A DNA stretch of 64,000 nucleotides. Origin: Blastocystis sp. Blastoise. Its lineage: Eukaryota; Sar; Bigyra; Opalinata; Blastocystidae. The stretch lies in assembly GCA_039096225.1 (NCBI GenBank), contig JBBPEB010000025.1:809593-873592 (forward strand), read 5' to 3'. The translations under genes were made by a program, and so were the position numbers. Below, in pieces: positions 21,901-36,900 of this stretch (position 1 is the stretch's first letter; every line of letters starts with the position of its first letter). A model generated the notes under the pieces. That model was not told the origin of the DNA. It did not search any database and saw nothing but the letters and a program-made list of their open reading frames with translations.

Positions 21901-24900
21901 CAAATGTATATTGTCCTTTAGGTTCTTCTTCTCCTATTAATGTTCCTTTAGGTTCTTATTCTATTCCTCTTGATGTTAATTCTACAATTCGTTCTAATTT
22001 TGTTATTTGTGAAGAAGGTAATTATTGTATAGAAGGTATTAAATATTCTTGTCCATCTGGTTCTTATGGTAATGAAACTGGTCTTTATAATAATAATTGT
22101 AGTGGTAAATGTTTAGAAGGTTATTATTGTTTAGAAGGATCTATATCATCAATTGAAAATGAATGTGGTAATGCAAATGTATATTGTCCTTTAGGTTCTT
22201 CTTCTCCTATTAATGTTCCTTTAGGTTCTTATTCTATTCCTCTTGATGTTAATTCTACAATTCGTTCTAATTTTGTTATTTGTGAAGAAGGTAATTATTG
22301 TATAGAAGGTATTAAATATTCTTGTCCATCTGGTTCTTATGGTAATGAAACTGGTCTTTATAATAATAATTGTAGTGGTAAATGTTTAGAAGGTTATTAT
22401 TGTTTAGAAGGATCTATATCATCAATTGAAAATGAATGTGGTAATGCAAATGTATATTGTCCTTTAGGTTCTTCTTCTCCTATTAATGTTCCTTTAGGTT
22501 CTTATTCTATTCCTCTTGATGTTAATTCTACAATTCGTTCTAATTTTGTTATTTGTGAAGAAGGTAATTATTGTATAGAAGGTATTAAATATTCTTGTCC
22601 ATCTGGTTCTTATGGTAATGAAACTGGTCTTTATAATAATAATTGTAGTGGTAAATGTTTAGAAGGTTATTATTGTTTAGAAGGATCTATATCATCAATT
22701 GAAAATGAATGTGGTAATGCAAATGTATATTGTCCTTTAGGTTCTTCTTCTCCTATTAATGTTCCTTTAGGTTCTTATTCTATTCCTCTTGATGTTAATT
22801 CTACAATTCGTTCTAATTTTGTTATTTGTGAAGAAGGTAATTATTGTATAGAAGGTATTAAATATTCTTGTCCATCTGGTTCTTATGGTAATGAAACTGG
22901 TCTTTATAATAATAATTGTAGTGGTAAATGTTTAGAAGGTTATTATTGTTTAGAAGGATCTATATCATCAATTGAAAATGAATGTGGTAATGCAAATGTA
23001 TATTGTCCTTTAGGTTCTTCTTCTCCTATTAATGTTCCTTTAGGTTCTTATTCTATTCCTCTTGATGTTAATTCTACAATTCGTTCTAATTTTGTTATTT
23101 GTGAAGAAGGTAATTATTGTATAGAAGGTATTAAATATTCTTGTCCATCTGGTTCTTATGGTAATGAAACTGGTCTTTATAATAATAATTGTAGTGGTAA
23201 ATGTTTAGAAGGTTATTATTGTTTAGAAGGATCTATATCATCAATTGAAAATGAATGTGGTAATGCAAATGTATATTGTCCTTTAGGTTCTTCTTCTCCT
23301 ATTAATGTTCCTTTAGGTTCTTATTCTATTCCTCTTGATGTTAATTCTACAATTCGTTCTAATTTTGTTATTTGTGAAGAAGGTAATTATTGTATAGAAG
23401 GTATTAAATATTCTTGTCCATCTGGTTCTTATGGTAATGAAACTGGTCTTTATAATAATAATTGTAGTGGTAAATGTTTAGAAGGTTATTATTGTTTAGA
23501 AGGATCTATATCATCAATTGAAAATGAATGTGGTAATGCAAATGTATATTGTCCTTTAGGTTCTTCTTCTCCTATTAATGTTCCTTTAGGTTCTTATTCT
23601 ATTCCTCTTGATGTTAATTCTACAATTCGTTCTAATTTTGTTATTTGTGAAGAAGGTAATTATTGTATAGAAGGTATTAAATATTCTTGTCCATCTGGTT
23701 CTTATGGTAATGAAACTGGTCTTTATAATAATAATTGTAGTGGTAAATGTTTAGAAGGTTATTATTGTTTAGAAGGATCTATATCATCAATTGAAAATGA
23801 ATGTGGTAATGCAAATGTATATTGTCCTTTAGGTTCTTCTTCTCCTATTAATGTTCCTTTAGGTTCTTATTCTATTCCTCTTGATGTTAATTCTACAATT
23901 CGTTCTAATTTTGTTATTTGTGAAGAAGGTAATTATTGTATAGAAGGTATTAAATATTCTTGTCCATCTGGTTCTTATGGTAATGAAACTGGTCTTTATA
24001 ATAATAATTGTAGTGGTAAATGTTTAGAAGGTTATTATTGTTTAGAAGGATCTATATCATCAATTGAAAATGAATGTGGTAATGCAAATGTATATTGTCC
24101 TTTAGGTTCTTCTTCTCCTATTAATGTTCCTTTAGGTTCTTATTCTATTCCTCTTGATGTTAATTCTACAATTCGTTCTAATTTTGTTATTTGTGAAGAA
24201 GGTAATTATTGTATAGAAGGTATTAAATATTCTTGTCCATCTGGTTCTTATGGTAATGAAACTGGTCTTTATAATAATAATTGTAGTGGTAAATGTTTAG
24301 AAGGTTATTATTGTTTAGAAGGATCTATATCATCAATTGAAAATGAATGTGGTAATGCAAATGTATATTGTCCTTTAGGTTCTTCTTCTCCTATTAATGT
24401 TCCTTTAGGTTCTTATTCTATTCCTCTTGATGTTAATTCTACAATTCGTTCTAATTTTGTTATTTGTGAAGAAGGTAATTATTGTATAGAAGGTATTAAA
24501 TATTCTTGTCCATCTGGTTCTTATGGTAATGAAACTGGTCTTTATAATAATAATTGTAGTGGTAAATGTTTAGAAGGTTATTATTGTTTAGAAGGATCTA
24601 TATCATCAATTGAAAATGAATGTGGTAATGCAAATGTATATTGTCCTTTAGGTTCTTCTTCTCCTATTAATGTTCCTTTAGGTTCTTATTCTATTCCTCT
24701 TGATGTTAATTCTACAATTCGTTCTAATTTTGTTATTTGTGAAGAAGGTAATTATTGTATAGAAGGTATTAAATATTCTTGTCCATCTGGTTCTTATGGT
24801 AATGAAACTGGTCTTTATAATAATAATTGTAGTGGTAAATGTTTAGAAGGTTATTATTGTTTAGAAGGATCTATATCATCAATTGAAAATGAATGTGGTA

Positions 24901-27900
24901 ATGCAAATGTATATTGTCCTTTAGGTTCTTCTTCTCCTATTAATGTTCCTTTAGGTTCTTATTCTATTCCTCTTGATGTTAATTCTACAATTCGTTCTAA
25001 TTTTGTTATTTGTGAAGAAGGTAATTATTGTATAGAAGGTATTAAATATTCTTGTCCATCTGGTTCTTATGGTAATGAAACTGGTCTTTATAATAATAAT
25101 TGTAGTGGTAAATGTTTAGAAGGTTATTATTGTTTAGAAGGATCTATATCATCAATTGAAAATGAATGTGGTAATGCAAATGTATATTGTCCTTTAGGTT
25201 CTTCTTCTCCTATTAATGTTCCTTTAGGTTCTTATTCTATTCCTCTTGATGTTAATTCTACAATTCGTTCTAATTTTGTTATTTGTGAAGAAGGTAATTA
25301 TTGTATAGAAGGTATTAAATATTCTTGTCCATCTGGTTCTTATGGTAATGAAACTGGTCTTTATAATAATAATTGTAGTGGTAAATGTTTAGAAGGTTAT
25401 TATTGTTTAGAAGGATCTATATCATCAATTGAAAATGAATGTGGTAATGCAAATGTATATTGTCCTTTAGGTTCTTCTTCTCCTATTAATGTTCCTTTAG
25501 GTTCTTATTCTATTCCTCTTGATGTTAATTCTACAATTCGTTCTAATTTTGTTATTTGTGAAGAAGGTAATTATTGTATAGAAGGTATTAAATATTCTTG
25601 TCCATCTGGTTCTTATGGTAATGAAACTGGTCTTTATAATAATAATTGTAGTGGTAAATGTTTAGAAGGTTATTATTGTTTAGAAGGATCTATATCATCA
25701 ATTGAAAATGAATGTGGTAATGCAAATGTATATTGTCCTTTAGGTTCTTCTTCTCCTATTAATGTTCCTTTAGGTTCTTATTCTATTCCTCTTGATGTTA
25801 ATTCTACAATTCGTTCTAATTTTGTTATTTGTGAAGAAGGTAATTATTGTATAGAAGGTATTAAATATTCTTGTCCATCTGGTTCTTATGGTAATGAAAC
25901 TGGTCTTTATAATAATAATTGTAGTGGTAAATGTTTAGAAGGTTATTATTGTTTAGAAGGATCTATATCATCAATTGAAAATGAATGTGGTAATGCAAAT
26001 GTATATTGTCCTTTAGGTTCTTCTTCTCCTATTAATGTTCCTTTAGGTTCTTATTCTATTCCTCTTGATGTTAATTCTACAATTCGTTCTAATTTTGTTA
26101 TTTGTGAAGAAGGTAATTATTGTATAGAAGGTATTAAATATTCTTGTCCATCTGGTTCTTATGGTAATGAAACTGGTCTTTATAATAATAATTGTAGTGG
26201 TAAATGTTTAGAAGGTTATTATTGTTTAGAAGGATCTATATCATCAATTGAAAATGAATGTGGTAATGCAAATGTATATTGTCCTTTAGGTTCTTCTTCT
26301 CCTATTAATGTTCCTTTAGGTTCTTATTCTATTCCTCTTGATGTTAATTCTACAATTCGTTCTAATTTTGTTATTTGTGAAGAAGGTAATTATTGTATAG
26401 AAGGTATTAAATATTCTTGTCCATCTGGTTCTTATGGTAATGAAACTGGTCTTTATAATAATAATTGTAGTGGTAAATGTTTAGAAGGTTATTATTGTTT
26501 AGAAGGATCTATATCATCAATTGAAAATGAATGTGGTAATGCAAATGTATATTGTCCTTTAGGTTCTTCTTCTCCTATTAATGTTCCTTTAGGTTCTTAT
26601 TCTATTCCTCTTGATGTTAATTCTACAATTCGTTCTAATTTTGTTATTTGTGAAGAAGGTAATTATTGTATAGAAGGTATTAAATATTCTTGTCCATCTG
26701 GTTCTTATGGTAATGAAACTGGTCTTTATAATAATAATTGTAGTGGTAAATGTTTAGAAGGTTATTATTGTTTAGAAGGATCTATATCATCAATTGAAAA
26801 TGAATGTGGTAATGCAAATGTATATTGTCCTTTAGGTTCTTCTTCTCCTATTAATGTTCCTTTAGGTTCTTATTCTATTCCTCTTGATGTTAATTCTACA
26901 ATTCGTTCTAATTTTGTTATTTGTGAAGAAGGTAATTATTGTATAGAAGGTATTAAATATTCTTGTCCATCTGGTTCTTATGGTAATGAAACTGGTCTTT
27001 ATAATAATAATTGTAGTGGTAAATGTTTAGAAGGTTATTATTGTTTAGAAGGATCTATATCATCAATTGAAAATGAATGTGGTAATGCAAATGTATATTG
27101 TCCTTTAGGTTCTTCTTCTCCTATTAATGTTCCTTTAGGTTCTTATTCTATTCCTCTTGATGTTAATTCTACAATTCGTTCTAATTTTGTTATTTGTGAA
27201 GAAGGTAATTATTGTATAGAAGGTATTAAATATTCTTGTCCATCTGGTTCTTATGGTAATGAAACTGGTCTTTATAATAATAATTGTAGTGGTAAATGTT
27301 TAGAAGGTTATTATTGTTTAGAAGGATCTATATCATCAATTGAAAATGAATGTGGTAATGCAAATGTATATTGTCCTTTAGGTTCTTCTTCTCCTATTAA
27401 TGTTCCTTTAGGTTCTTATTCTATTCCTCTTGATGTTAATTCTACAATTCGTTCTAATTTTGTTATTTGTGAAGAAGGTAATTATTGTATAGAAGGTATT
27501 AAATATTCTTGTCCATCTGGTTCTTATGGTAATGAAACTGGTCTTTATAATAATAATTGTAGTGGTAAATGTTTAGAAGGTTATTATTGTTTAGAAGGAT
27601 CTATATCATCAATTGAAAATGAATGTGGTAATGCAAATGTATATTGTCCTTTAGGTTCTTCTTCTCCTATTAATGTTCCTTTAGGTTCTTATTCTATTCC
27701 TCTTGATGTTAATTCTACAATTCGTTCTAATTTTGTTATTTGTGAAGAAGGTAATTATTGTATAGAAGGTATTAAATATTCTTGTCCATCTGGTTCTTAT
27801 GGTAATGAAACTGGTCTTTATAATAATAATTGTAGTGGTAAATGTTTAGAAGGTTATTATTGTTTAGAAGGATCTATATCATCAATTGAAAATGAATGTG

Positions 27901-30900
27901 GTAATGCAAATGTATATTGTCCTTTAGGTTCTTCTTCTCCTATTAATGTTCCTTTAGGTTCTTATTCTATTCCTCTTGATGTTAATTCTACAATTCGTTC
28001 TAATTTTGTTATTTGTGAAGAAGGTAATTATTGTATAGAAGGTATTAAATATTCTTGTCCATCTGGTTCTTATGGTAATGAAACTGGTCTTTATAATAAT
28101 AATTGTAGTGGTAAATGTTTAGAAGGTTATTATTGTTTAGAAGGATCTATATCATCAATTGAAAATGAATGTGGTAATGCAAATGTATATTGTCCTTTAG
28201 GTTCTTCTTCTCCTATTAATGTTCCTTTAGGTTCTTATTCTATTCCTCTTGATGTTAATTCTACAATTCGTTCTAATTTTGTTATTTGTGAAGAAGGTAA
28301 TTATTGTATAGAAGGTATTAAATATTCTTGTCCATCTGGTTCTTATGGTAATGAAACTGGTCTTTATAATAATAATTGTAGTGGTAAATGTTTAGAAGGT
28401 TATTATTGTTTAGAAGGATCTATATCATCAATTGAAAATGAATGTGGTAATGCAAATGTATATTGTCCTTTAGGTTCTTCTTCTCCTATTAATGTTCCTT
28501 TAGGTTCTTATTCTATTCCTCTTGATGTTAATTCTACAATTCGTTCTAATTTTGTTATTTGTGAAGAAGGTAATTATTGTATAGAAGGTATTAAATATTC
28601 TTGTCCATCTGGTTCTTATGGTAATGAAACTGGTCTTTATAATAATAATTGTAGTGGTAAATGTTTAGAAGGTTATTATTGTTTAGAAGGATCTATATCA
28701 TCAATTGAAAATGAATGTGGTAATGCAAATGTATATTGTCCTTTAGGTTCTTCTTCTCCTATTAATGTTCCTTTAGGTTCTTATTCTATTCCTCTTGATG
28801 TTAATTCTACAATTCGTTCTAATTTTGTTATTTGTGAAGAAGGTAATTATTGTATAGAAGGTATTAAATATTCTTGTCCATCTGGTTCTTATGGTAATGA
28901 AACTGGTCTTTATAATAATAATTGTAGTGGTAAATGTTTAGAAGGTTATTATTGTTTAGAAGGATCTATATCATCAATTGAAAATGAATGTGGTAATGCA
29001 AATGTATATTGTCCTTTAGGTTCTTCTTCTCCTATTAATGTTCCTTTAGGTTCTTATTCTATTCCTCTTGATGTTAATTCTACAATTCGTTCTAATTTTG
29101 TTATTTGTGAAGAAGGTAATTATTGTATAGAAGGTATTAAATATTCTTGTCCATCTGGTTCTTATGGTAATGAAACTGGTCTTTATAATAATAATTGTAG
29201 TGGTAAATGTTTAGAAGGTTATTATTGTTTAGAAGGATCTATATCATCAATTGAAAATGAATGTGGTAATGCAAATGTATATTGTCCTTTAGGTTCTTCT
29301 TCTCCTATTAATGTTCCTTTAGGTTCTTATTCTATTCCTCTTGATGTTAATTCTACAATTCGTTCTAATTTTGTTATTTGTGAAGAAGGTAATTATTGTA
29401 TAGAAGGTATTAAATATTCTTGTCCATCTGGTTCTTATGGTAATGAAACTGGTCTTTATAATAATAATTGTAGTGGTAAATGTTTAGAAGGTTATTATTG
29501 TTTAGAAGGATCTATATCATCAATTGAAAATGAATGTGGTAATGCAAATGTATATTGTCCTTTAGGTTCTTCTTCTCCTATTAATGTTCCTTTAGGTTCT
29601 TATTCTATTCCTCTTGATGTTAATTCTACAATTCGTTCTAATTTTGTTATTTGTGAAGAAGGTAATTATTGTATAGAAGGTATTAAATATTCTTGTCCAT
29701 CTGGTTCTTATGGTAATGAAACTGGTCTTTATAATAATAATTGTAGTGGTAAATGTTTAGAAGGTTATTATTGTTTAGAAGGATCTATATCATCAATTGA
29801 AAATGAATGTGGTAATGCAAATGTATATTGTCCTTTAGGTTCTTCTTCTCCTATTAATGTTCCTTTAGGTTCTTATTCTATTCCTCTTGATGTTAATTCT
29901 ACAATTCGTTCTAATTTTGTTATTTGTGAAGAAGGTAATTATTGTATAGAAGGTATTAAATATTCTTGTCCATCTGGTTCTTATGGTAATGAAACTGGTC
30001 TTTATAATAATAATTGTAGTGGTAAATGTTTAGAAGGTTATTATTGTTTAGAAGGATCTATATCATCAATTGAAAATGAATGTGGTAATGCAAATGTATA
30101 TTGTCCTTTAGGTTCTTCTTCTCCTATTAATGTTCCTTTAGGTTCTTATTCTATTCCTCTTGATGTTAATTCTACAATTCGTTCTAATTTTGTTATTTGT
30201 GAAGAAGGTAATTATTGTATAGAAGGTATTAAATATTCTTGTCCATCTGGTTCTTATGGTAATGAAACTGGTCTTTATAATAATAATTGTAGTGGTAAAT
30301 GTTTAGAAGGTTATTATTGTTTAGAAGGATCTATATCATCAATTGAAAATGAATGTGGTAATGCAAATGTATATTGTCCTTTAGGTTCTTCTTCTCCTAT
30401 TAATGTTCCTTTAGGTTCTTATTCTATTCCTCTTGATGTTAATTCTACAATTCGTTCTAATTTTGTTATTTGTGAAGAAGGTAATTATTGTATAGAAGGT
30501 ATTAAATATTCTTGTCCATCTGGTTCTTATGGTAATGAAACTGGTCTTTATAATAATAATTGTAGTGGTAAATGTTTAGAAGGTTATTATTGTTTAGAAG
30601 GATCTATATCATCAATTGAAAATGAATGTGGTAATGCAAATGTATATTGTCCTTTAGGTTCTTCTTCTCCTATTAATGTTCCTTTAGGTTCTTATTCTAT
30701 TCCTCTTGATGTTAATTCTACAATTCGTTCTAATTTTGTTATTTGTGAAGAAGGTAATTATTGTATAGAAGGTATTAAATATTCTTGTCCATCTGGTTCT
30801 TATGGTAATGAAACTGGTCTTTATAATAATAATTGTAGTGGTAAATGTTTAGAAGGTTATTATTGTTTAGAAGGATCTATATCATCAATTGAAAATGAAT

Positions 30901-33900
30901 GTGGTAATGCAAATGTATATTGTCCTTTAGGTTCTTCTTCTCCTATTAATGTTCCTTTAGGTTCTTATTCTATTCCTCTTGATGTTAATTCTACAATTCG
31001 TTCTAATTTTGTTATTTGTGAAGAAGGTAATTATTGTATAGAAGGTATTAAATATTCTTGTCCATCTGGTTCTTATGGTAATGAAACTGGTCTTTATAAT
31101 AATAATTGTAGTGGTAAATGTTTAGAAGGTTATTATTGTTTAGAAGGATCTATATCATCAATTGAAAATGAATGTGGTAATGCAAATGTATATTGTCCTT
31201 TAGGTTCTTCTTCTCCTATTAATGTTCCTTTAGGTTCTTATTCTATTCCTCTTGATGTTAATTCTACAATTCGTTCTAATTTTGTTATTTGTGAAGAAGG
31301 TAATTATTGTATAGAAGGTATTAAATATTCTTGTCCATCTGGTTCTTATGGTAATGAAACTGGTCTTTATAATAATAATTGTAGTGGTAAATGTTTAGAA
31401 GGTTATTATTGTTTAGAAGGATCTATATCATCAATTGAAAATGAATGTGGTAATGCAAATGTATATTGTCCTTTAGGTTCTTCTTCTCCTATTAATGTTC
31501 CTTTAGGTTCTTATTCTATTCCTCTTGATGTTAATTCTACAATTCGTTCTAATTTTGTTATTTGTGAAGAAGGTAATTATTGTATAGAAGGTATTAAATA
31601 TTCTTGTCCATCTGGTTCTTATGGTAATGAAACTGGTCTTTATAATAATAATTGTAGTGGTAAATGTTTAGAAGGTTATTATTGTTTAGAAGGATCTATA
31701 TCATCAATTGAAAATGAATGTGGTAATGCAAATGTATATTGTCCTTTAGGTTCTTCTTCTCCTATTAATGTTCCTTTAGGTTCTTATTCTATTCCTCTTG
31801 ATGTTAATTCTACAATTCGTTCTAATTTTGTTATTTGTGAAGAAGGTAATTATTGTATAGAAGGTATTAAATATTCTTGTCCATCTGGTTCTTATGGTAA
31901 TGAAACTGGTCTTTATAATAATAATTGTAGTGGTAAATGTTTAGAAGGTTATTATTGTTTAGAAGGATCTATATCATCAATTGAAAATGAATGTGGTAAT
32001 GCAAATGTATATTGTCCTTTAGGTTCTTCTTCTCCTATTAATGTTCCTTTAGGTTCTTATTCTATTCCTCTTGATGTTAATTCTACAATTCGTTCTAATT
32101 TTGTTATTTGTGAAGAAGGTAATTATTGTATAGAAGGTATTAAATATTCTTGTCCATCTGGTTCTTATGGTAATGAAACTGGTCTTTATAATAATAATTG
32201 TAGTGGTAAATGTTTAGAAGGTTATTATTGTTTAGAAGGATCTATATCATCAATTGAAAATGAATGTGGTAATGCAAATGTATATTGTCCTTTAGGTTCT
32301 TCTTCTCCTATTAATGTTCCTTTAGGTTCTTATTCTATTCCTCTTGATGTTAATTCTACAATTCGTTCTAATTTTGTTATTTGTGAAGAAGGTAATTATT
32401 GTATAGAAGGTATTAAATATTCTTGTCCATCTGGTTCTTATGGTAATGAAACTGGTCTTTATAATAATAATTGTAGTGGTAAATGTTTAGAAGGTTATTA
32501 TTGTTTAGAAGGATCTATATCATCAATTGAAAATGAATGTGGTAATGCAAATGTATATTGTCCTTTAGGTTCTTCTTCTCCTATTAATGTTCCTTTAGGT
32601 TCTTATTCTATTCCTCTTGATGTTAATTCTACAATTCGTTCTAATTTTGTTATTTGTGAAGAAGGTAATTATTGTATAGAAGGTATTAAATATTCTTGTC
32701 CATCTGGTTCTTATGGTAATGAAACTGGTCTTTATAATAATAATTGTAGTGGTAAATGTTTAGAAGGTTATTATTGTTTAGAAGGATCTATATCATCAAT
32801 TGAAAATGAATGTGGTAATGCAAATGTATATTGTCCTTTAGGTTCTTCTTCTCCTATTAATGTTCCTTTAGGTTCTTATTCTATTCCTCTTGATGTTAAT
32901 TCTACAATTCGTTCTAATTTTGTTATTTGTGAAGAAGGTAATTATTGTATAGAAGGTATTAAATATTCTTGTCCATCTGGTTCTTATGGTAATGAAACTG
33001 GTCTTTATAATAATAATTGTAGTGGTAAATGTTTAGAAGGTTATTATTGTTTAGAAGGATCTATATCATCAATTGAAAATGAATGTGGTAATGCAAATGT
33101 ATATTGTCCTTTAGGTTCTTCTTCTCCTATTAATGTTCCTTTAGGTTCTTATTCTATTCCTCTTGATGTTAATTCTACAATTCGTTCTAATTTTGTTATT
33201 TGTGAAGAAGGTAATTATTGTATAGAAGGTATTAAATATTCTTGTCCATCTGGTTCTTATGGTAATGAAACTGGTCTTTATAATAATAATTGTAGTGGTA
33301 AATGTTTAGAAGGTTATTATTGTTTAGAAGGATCTATATCATCAATTGAAAATGAATGTGGTAATGCAAATGTATATTGTCCTTTAGGTTCTTCTTCTCC
33401 TATTAATGTTCCTTTAGGTTCTTATTCTATTCCTCTTGATGTTAATTCTACAATTCGTTCTAATTTTGTTATTTGTGAAGAAGGTAATTATTGTATAGAA
33501 GGTATTAAATATTCTTGTCCATCTGGTTCTTATGGTAATGAAACTGGTCTTTATAATAATAATTGTAGTGGTAAATGTTTAGAAGGTTATTATTGTTTAG
33601 AAGGATCTATATCATCAATTGAAAATGAATGTGGTAATGCAAATGTATATTGTCCTTTAGGTTCTTCTTCTCCTATTAATGTTCCTTTAGGTTCTTATTC
33701 TATTCCTCTTGATGTTAATTCTACAATTCGTTCTAATTTTGTTATTTGTGAAGAAGGTAATTATTGTATAGAAGGTATTAAATATTCTTGTCCATCTGGT
33801 TCTTATGGTAATGAAACTGGTCTTTATAATAATAATTGTAGTGGTAAATGTTTAGAAGGTTATTATTGTTTAGAAGGATCTATATCATCAATTGAAAATG

Positions 33901-36900
33901 AATGTGGTAATGCAAATGTATATTGTCCTTTAGGTTCTTCTTCTCCTATTAATGTTCCTTTAGGTTCTTATTCTATTCCTCTTGATGTTAATTCTACAAT
34001 TCGTTCTAATTTTGTTATTTGTGAAGAAGGTAATTATTGTATAGAAGGTATTAAATATTCTTGTCCATCTGGTTCTTATGGTAATGAAACTGGTCTTTAT
34101 AATAATAATTGTAGTGGTAAATGTTTAGAAGGTTATTATTGTTTAGAAGGATCTATATCATCAATTGAAAATGAATGTGGTAATGCAAATGTATATTGTC
34201 CTTTAGGTTCTTCTTCTCCTATTAATGTTCCTTTAGGTTCTTATTCTATTCCTCTTGATGTTAATTCTACAATTCGTTCTAATTTTGTTATTTGTGAAGA
34301 AGGTAATTATTGTATAGAAGGTATTAAATATTCTTGTCCATCTGGTTCTTATGGTAATGAAACTGGTCTTTATAATAATAATTGTAGTGGTAAATGTTTA
34401 GAAGGTTATTATTGTTTAGAAGGATCTATATCATCAATTGAAAATGAATGTGGTAATGCAAATGTATATTGTCCTTTAGGTTCTTCTTCTCCTATTAATG
34501 TTCCTTTAGGTTCTTATTCTATTCCTCTTGATGTTAATTCTACAATTCGTTCTAATTTTGTTATTTGTGAAGAAGGTAATTATTGTATAGAAGGTATTAA
34601 ATATTCTTGTCCATCTGGTTCTTATGGTAATGAAACTGGTCTTTATAATAATAATTGTAGTGGTAAATGTTTAGAAGGTTATTATTGTTTAGAAGGATCT
34701 ATATCATCAATTGAAAATGAATGTGGTAATGCAAATGTATATTGTCCTTTAGGTTCTTCTTCTCCTATTAATGTTCCTTTAGGTTCTTATTCTATTCCTC
34801 TTGATGTTAATTCTACAATTCGTTCTAATTTTGTTATTTGTGAAGAAGGTAATTATTGTATAGAAGGTATTAAATATTCTTGTCCATCTGGTTCTTATGG
34901 TAATGAAACTGGTCTTTATAATAATAATTGTAGTGGTAAATGTTTAGAAGGTTATTATTGTTTAGAAGGATCTATATCATCAATTGAAAATGAATGTGGT
35001 AATGCAAATGTATATTGTCCTTTAGGTTCTTCTTCTCCTATTAATGTTCCTTTAGGTTCTTATTCTATTCCTCTTGATGTTAATTCTACAATTCGTTCTA
35101 ATTTTGTTATTTGTGAAGAAGGTAATTATTGTATAGAAGGTATTAAATATTCTTGTCCATCTGGTTCTTATGGTAATGAAACTGGTCTTTATAATAATAA
35201 TTGTAGTGGTAAATGTTTAGAAGGTTATTATTGTTTAGAAGGATCTATATCATCAATTGAAAATGAATGTGGTAATGCAAATGTATATTGTCCTTTAGGT
35301 TCTTCTTCTCCTATTAATGTTCCTTTAGGTTCTTATTCTATTCCTCTTGATGTTAATTCTACAATTCGTTCTAATTTTGTTATTTGTGAAGAAGGTAATT
35401 ATTGTATAGAAGGTATTAAATATTCTTGTCCATCTGGTTCTTATGGTAATGAAACTGGTCTTTATAATAATAATTGTAGTGGTAAATGTTTAGAAGGTTA
35501 TTATTGTTTAGAAGGATCTATATCATCAATTGAAAATGAATGTGGTAATGCAAATGTATATTGTCCTTTAGGTTCTTCTTCTCCTATTAATGTTCCTTTA
35601 GGTTCTTATTCTATTCCTCTTGATGTTAATTCTACAATTCGTTCTAATTTTGTTATTTGTGAAGAAGGTAATTATTGTATAGAAGGTATTAAATATTCTT
35701 GTCCATCTGGTTCTTATGGTAATGAAACTGGTCTTTATAATAATAATTGTAGTGGTAAATGTTTAGAAGGTTATTATTGTTTAGAAGGATCTATATCATC
35801 AATTGAAAATGAATGTGGTAATGCAAATGTATATTGTCCTTTAGGTTCTTCTTCTCCTATTAATGTTCCTTTAGGTTCTTATTCTATTCCTCTTGATGTT
35901 AATTCTACAATTCGTTCTAATTTTGTTATTTGTGAAGAAGGTAATTATTGTATAGAAGGTATTAAATATTCTTGTCCATCTGGTTCTTATGGTAATGAAA
36001 CTGGTCTTTATAATAATAATTGTAGTGGTAAATGTTTAGAAGGTTATTATTGTTTAGAAGGATCTATATCATCAATTGAAAATGAATGTGGTAATGCAAA
36101 TGTATATTGTCCTTTAGGTTCTTCTTCTCCTATTAATGTTCCTTTAGGTTCTTATTCTATTCCTCTTGATGTTAATTCTACAATTCGTTCTAATTTTGTT
36201 ATTTGTGAAGAAGGTAATTATTGTATAGAAGGTATTAAATATTCTTGTCCATCTGGTTCTTATGGTAATGAAACTGGTCTTTATAATAATAATTGTAGTG
36301 GTAAATGTTTAGAAGGTTATTATTGTTTAGAAGGATCTATATCATCAATTGAAAATGAATGTGGTAATGCAAATGTATATTGTCCTTTAGGTTCTTCTTC
36401 TCCTATTAATGTTCCTTTAGGTTCTTATTCTATTCCTCTTGATGTTAATTCTACAATTCGTTCTAATTTTGTTATTTGTGAAGAAGGTAATTATTGTATA
36501 GAAGGTATTAAATATTCTTGTCCATCTGGTTCTTATGGTAATGAAACTGGTCTTTATAATAATAATTGTAGTGGTAAATGTTTAGAAGGTTATTATTGTT
36601 TAGAAGGATCTATATCATCAATTGAAAATGAATGTGGTAATGCAAATGTATATTGTCCTTTAGGTTCTTCTTCTCCTATTAATGTTCCTTTAGGTTCTTA
36701 TTCTATTCCTCTTGATGTTAATTCTACAATTCGTTCTAATTTTGTTATTTGTGAAGAAGGTAATTATTGTATAGAAGGTATTAAATATTCTTGTCCATCT
36801 GGTTCTTATGGTAATGAAACTGGTCTTTATAATAATAATTGTAGTGGTAAATGTTTAGAAGGTTATTATTGTTTAGAAGGATCTATATCATCAATTGAAA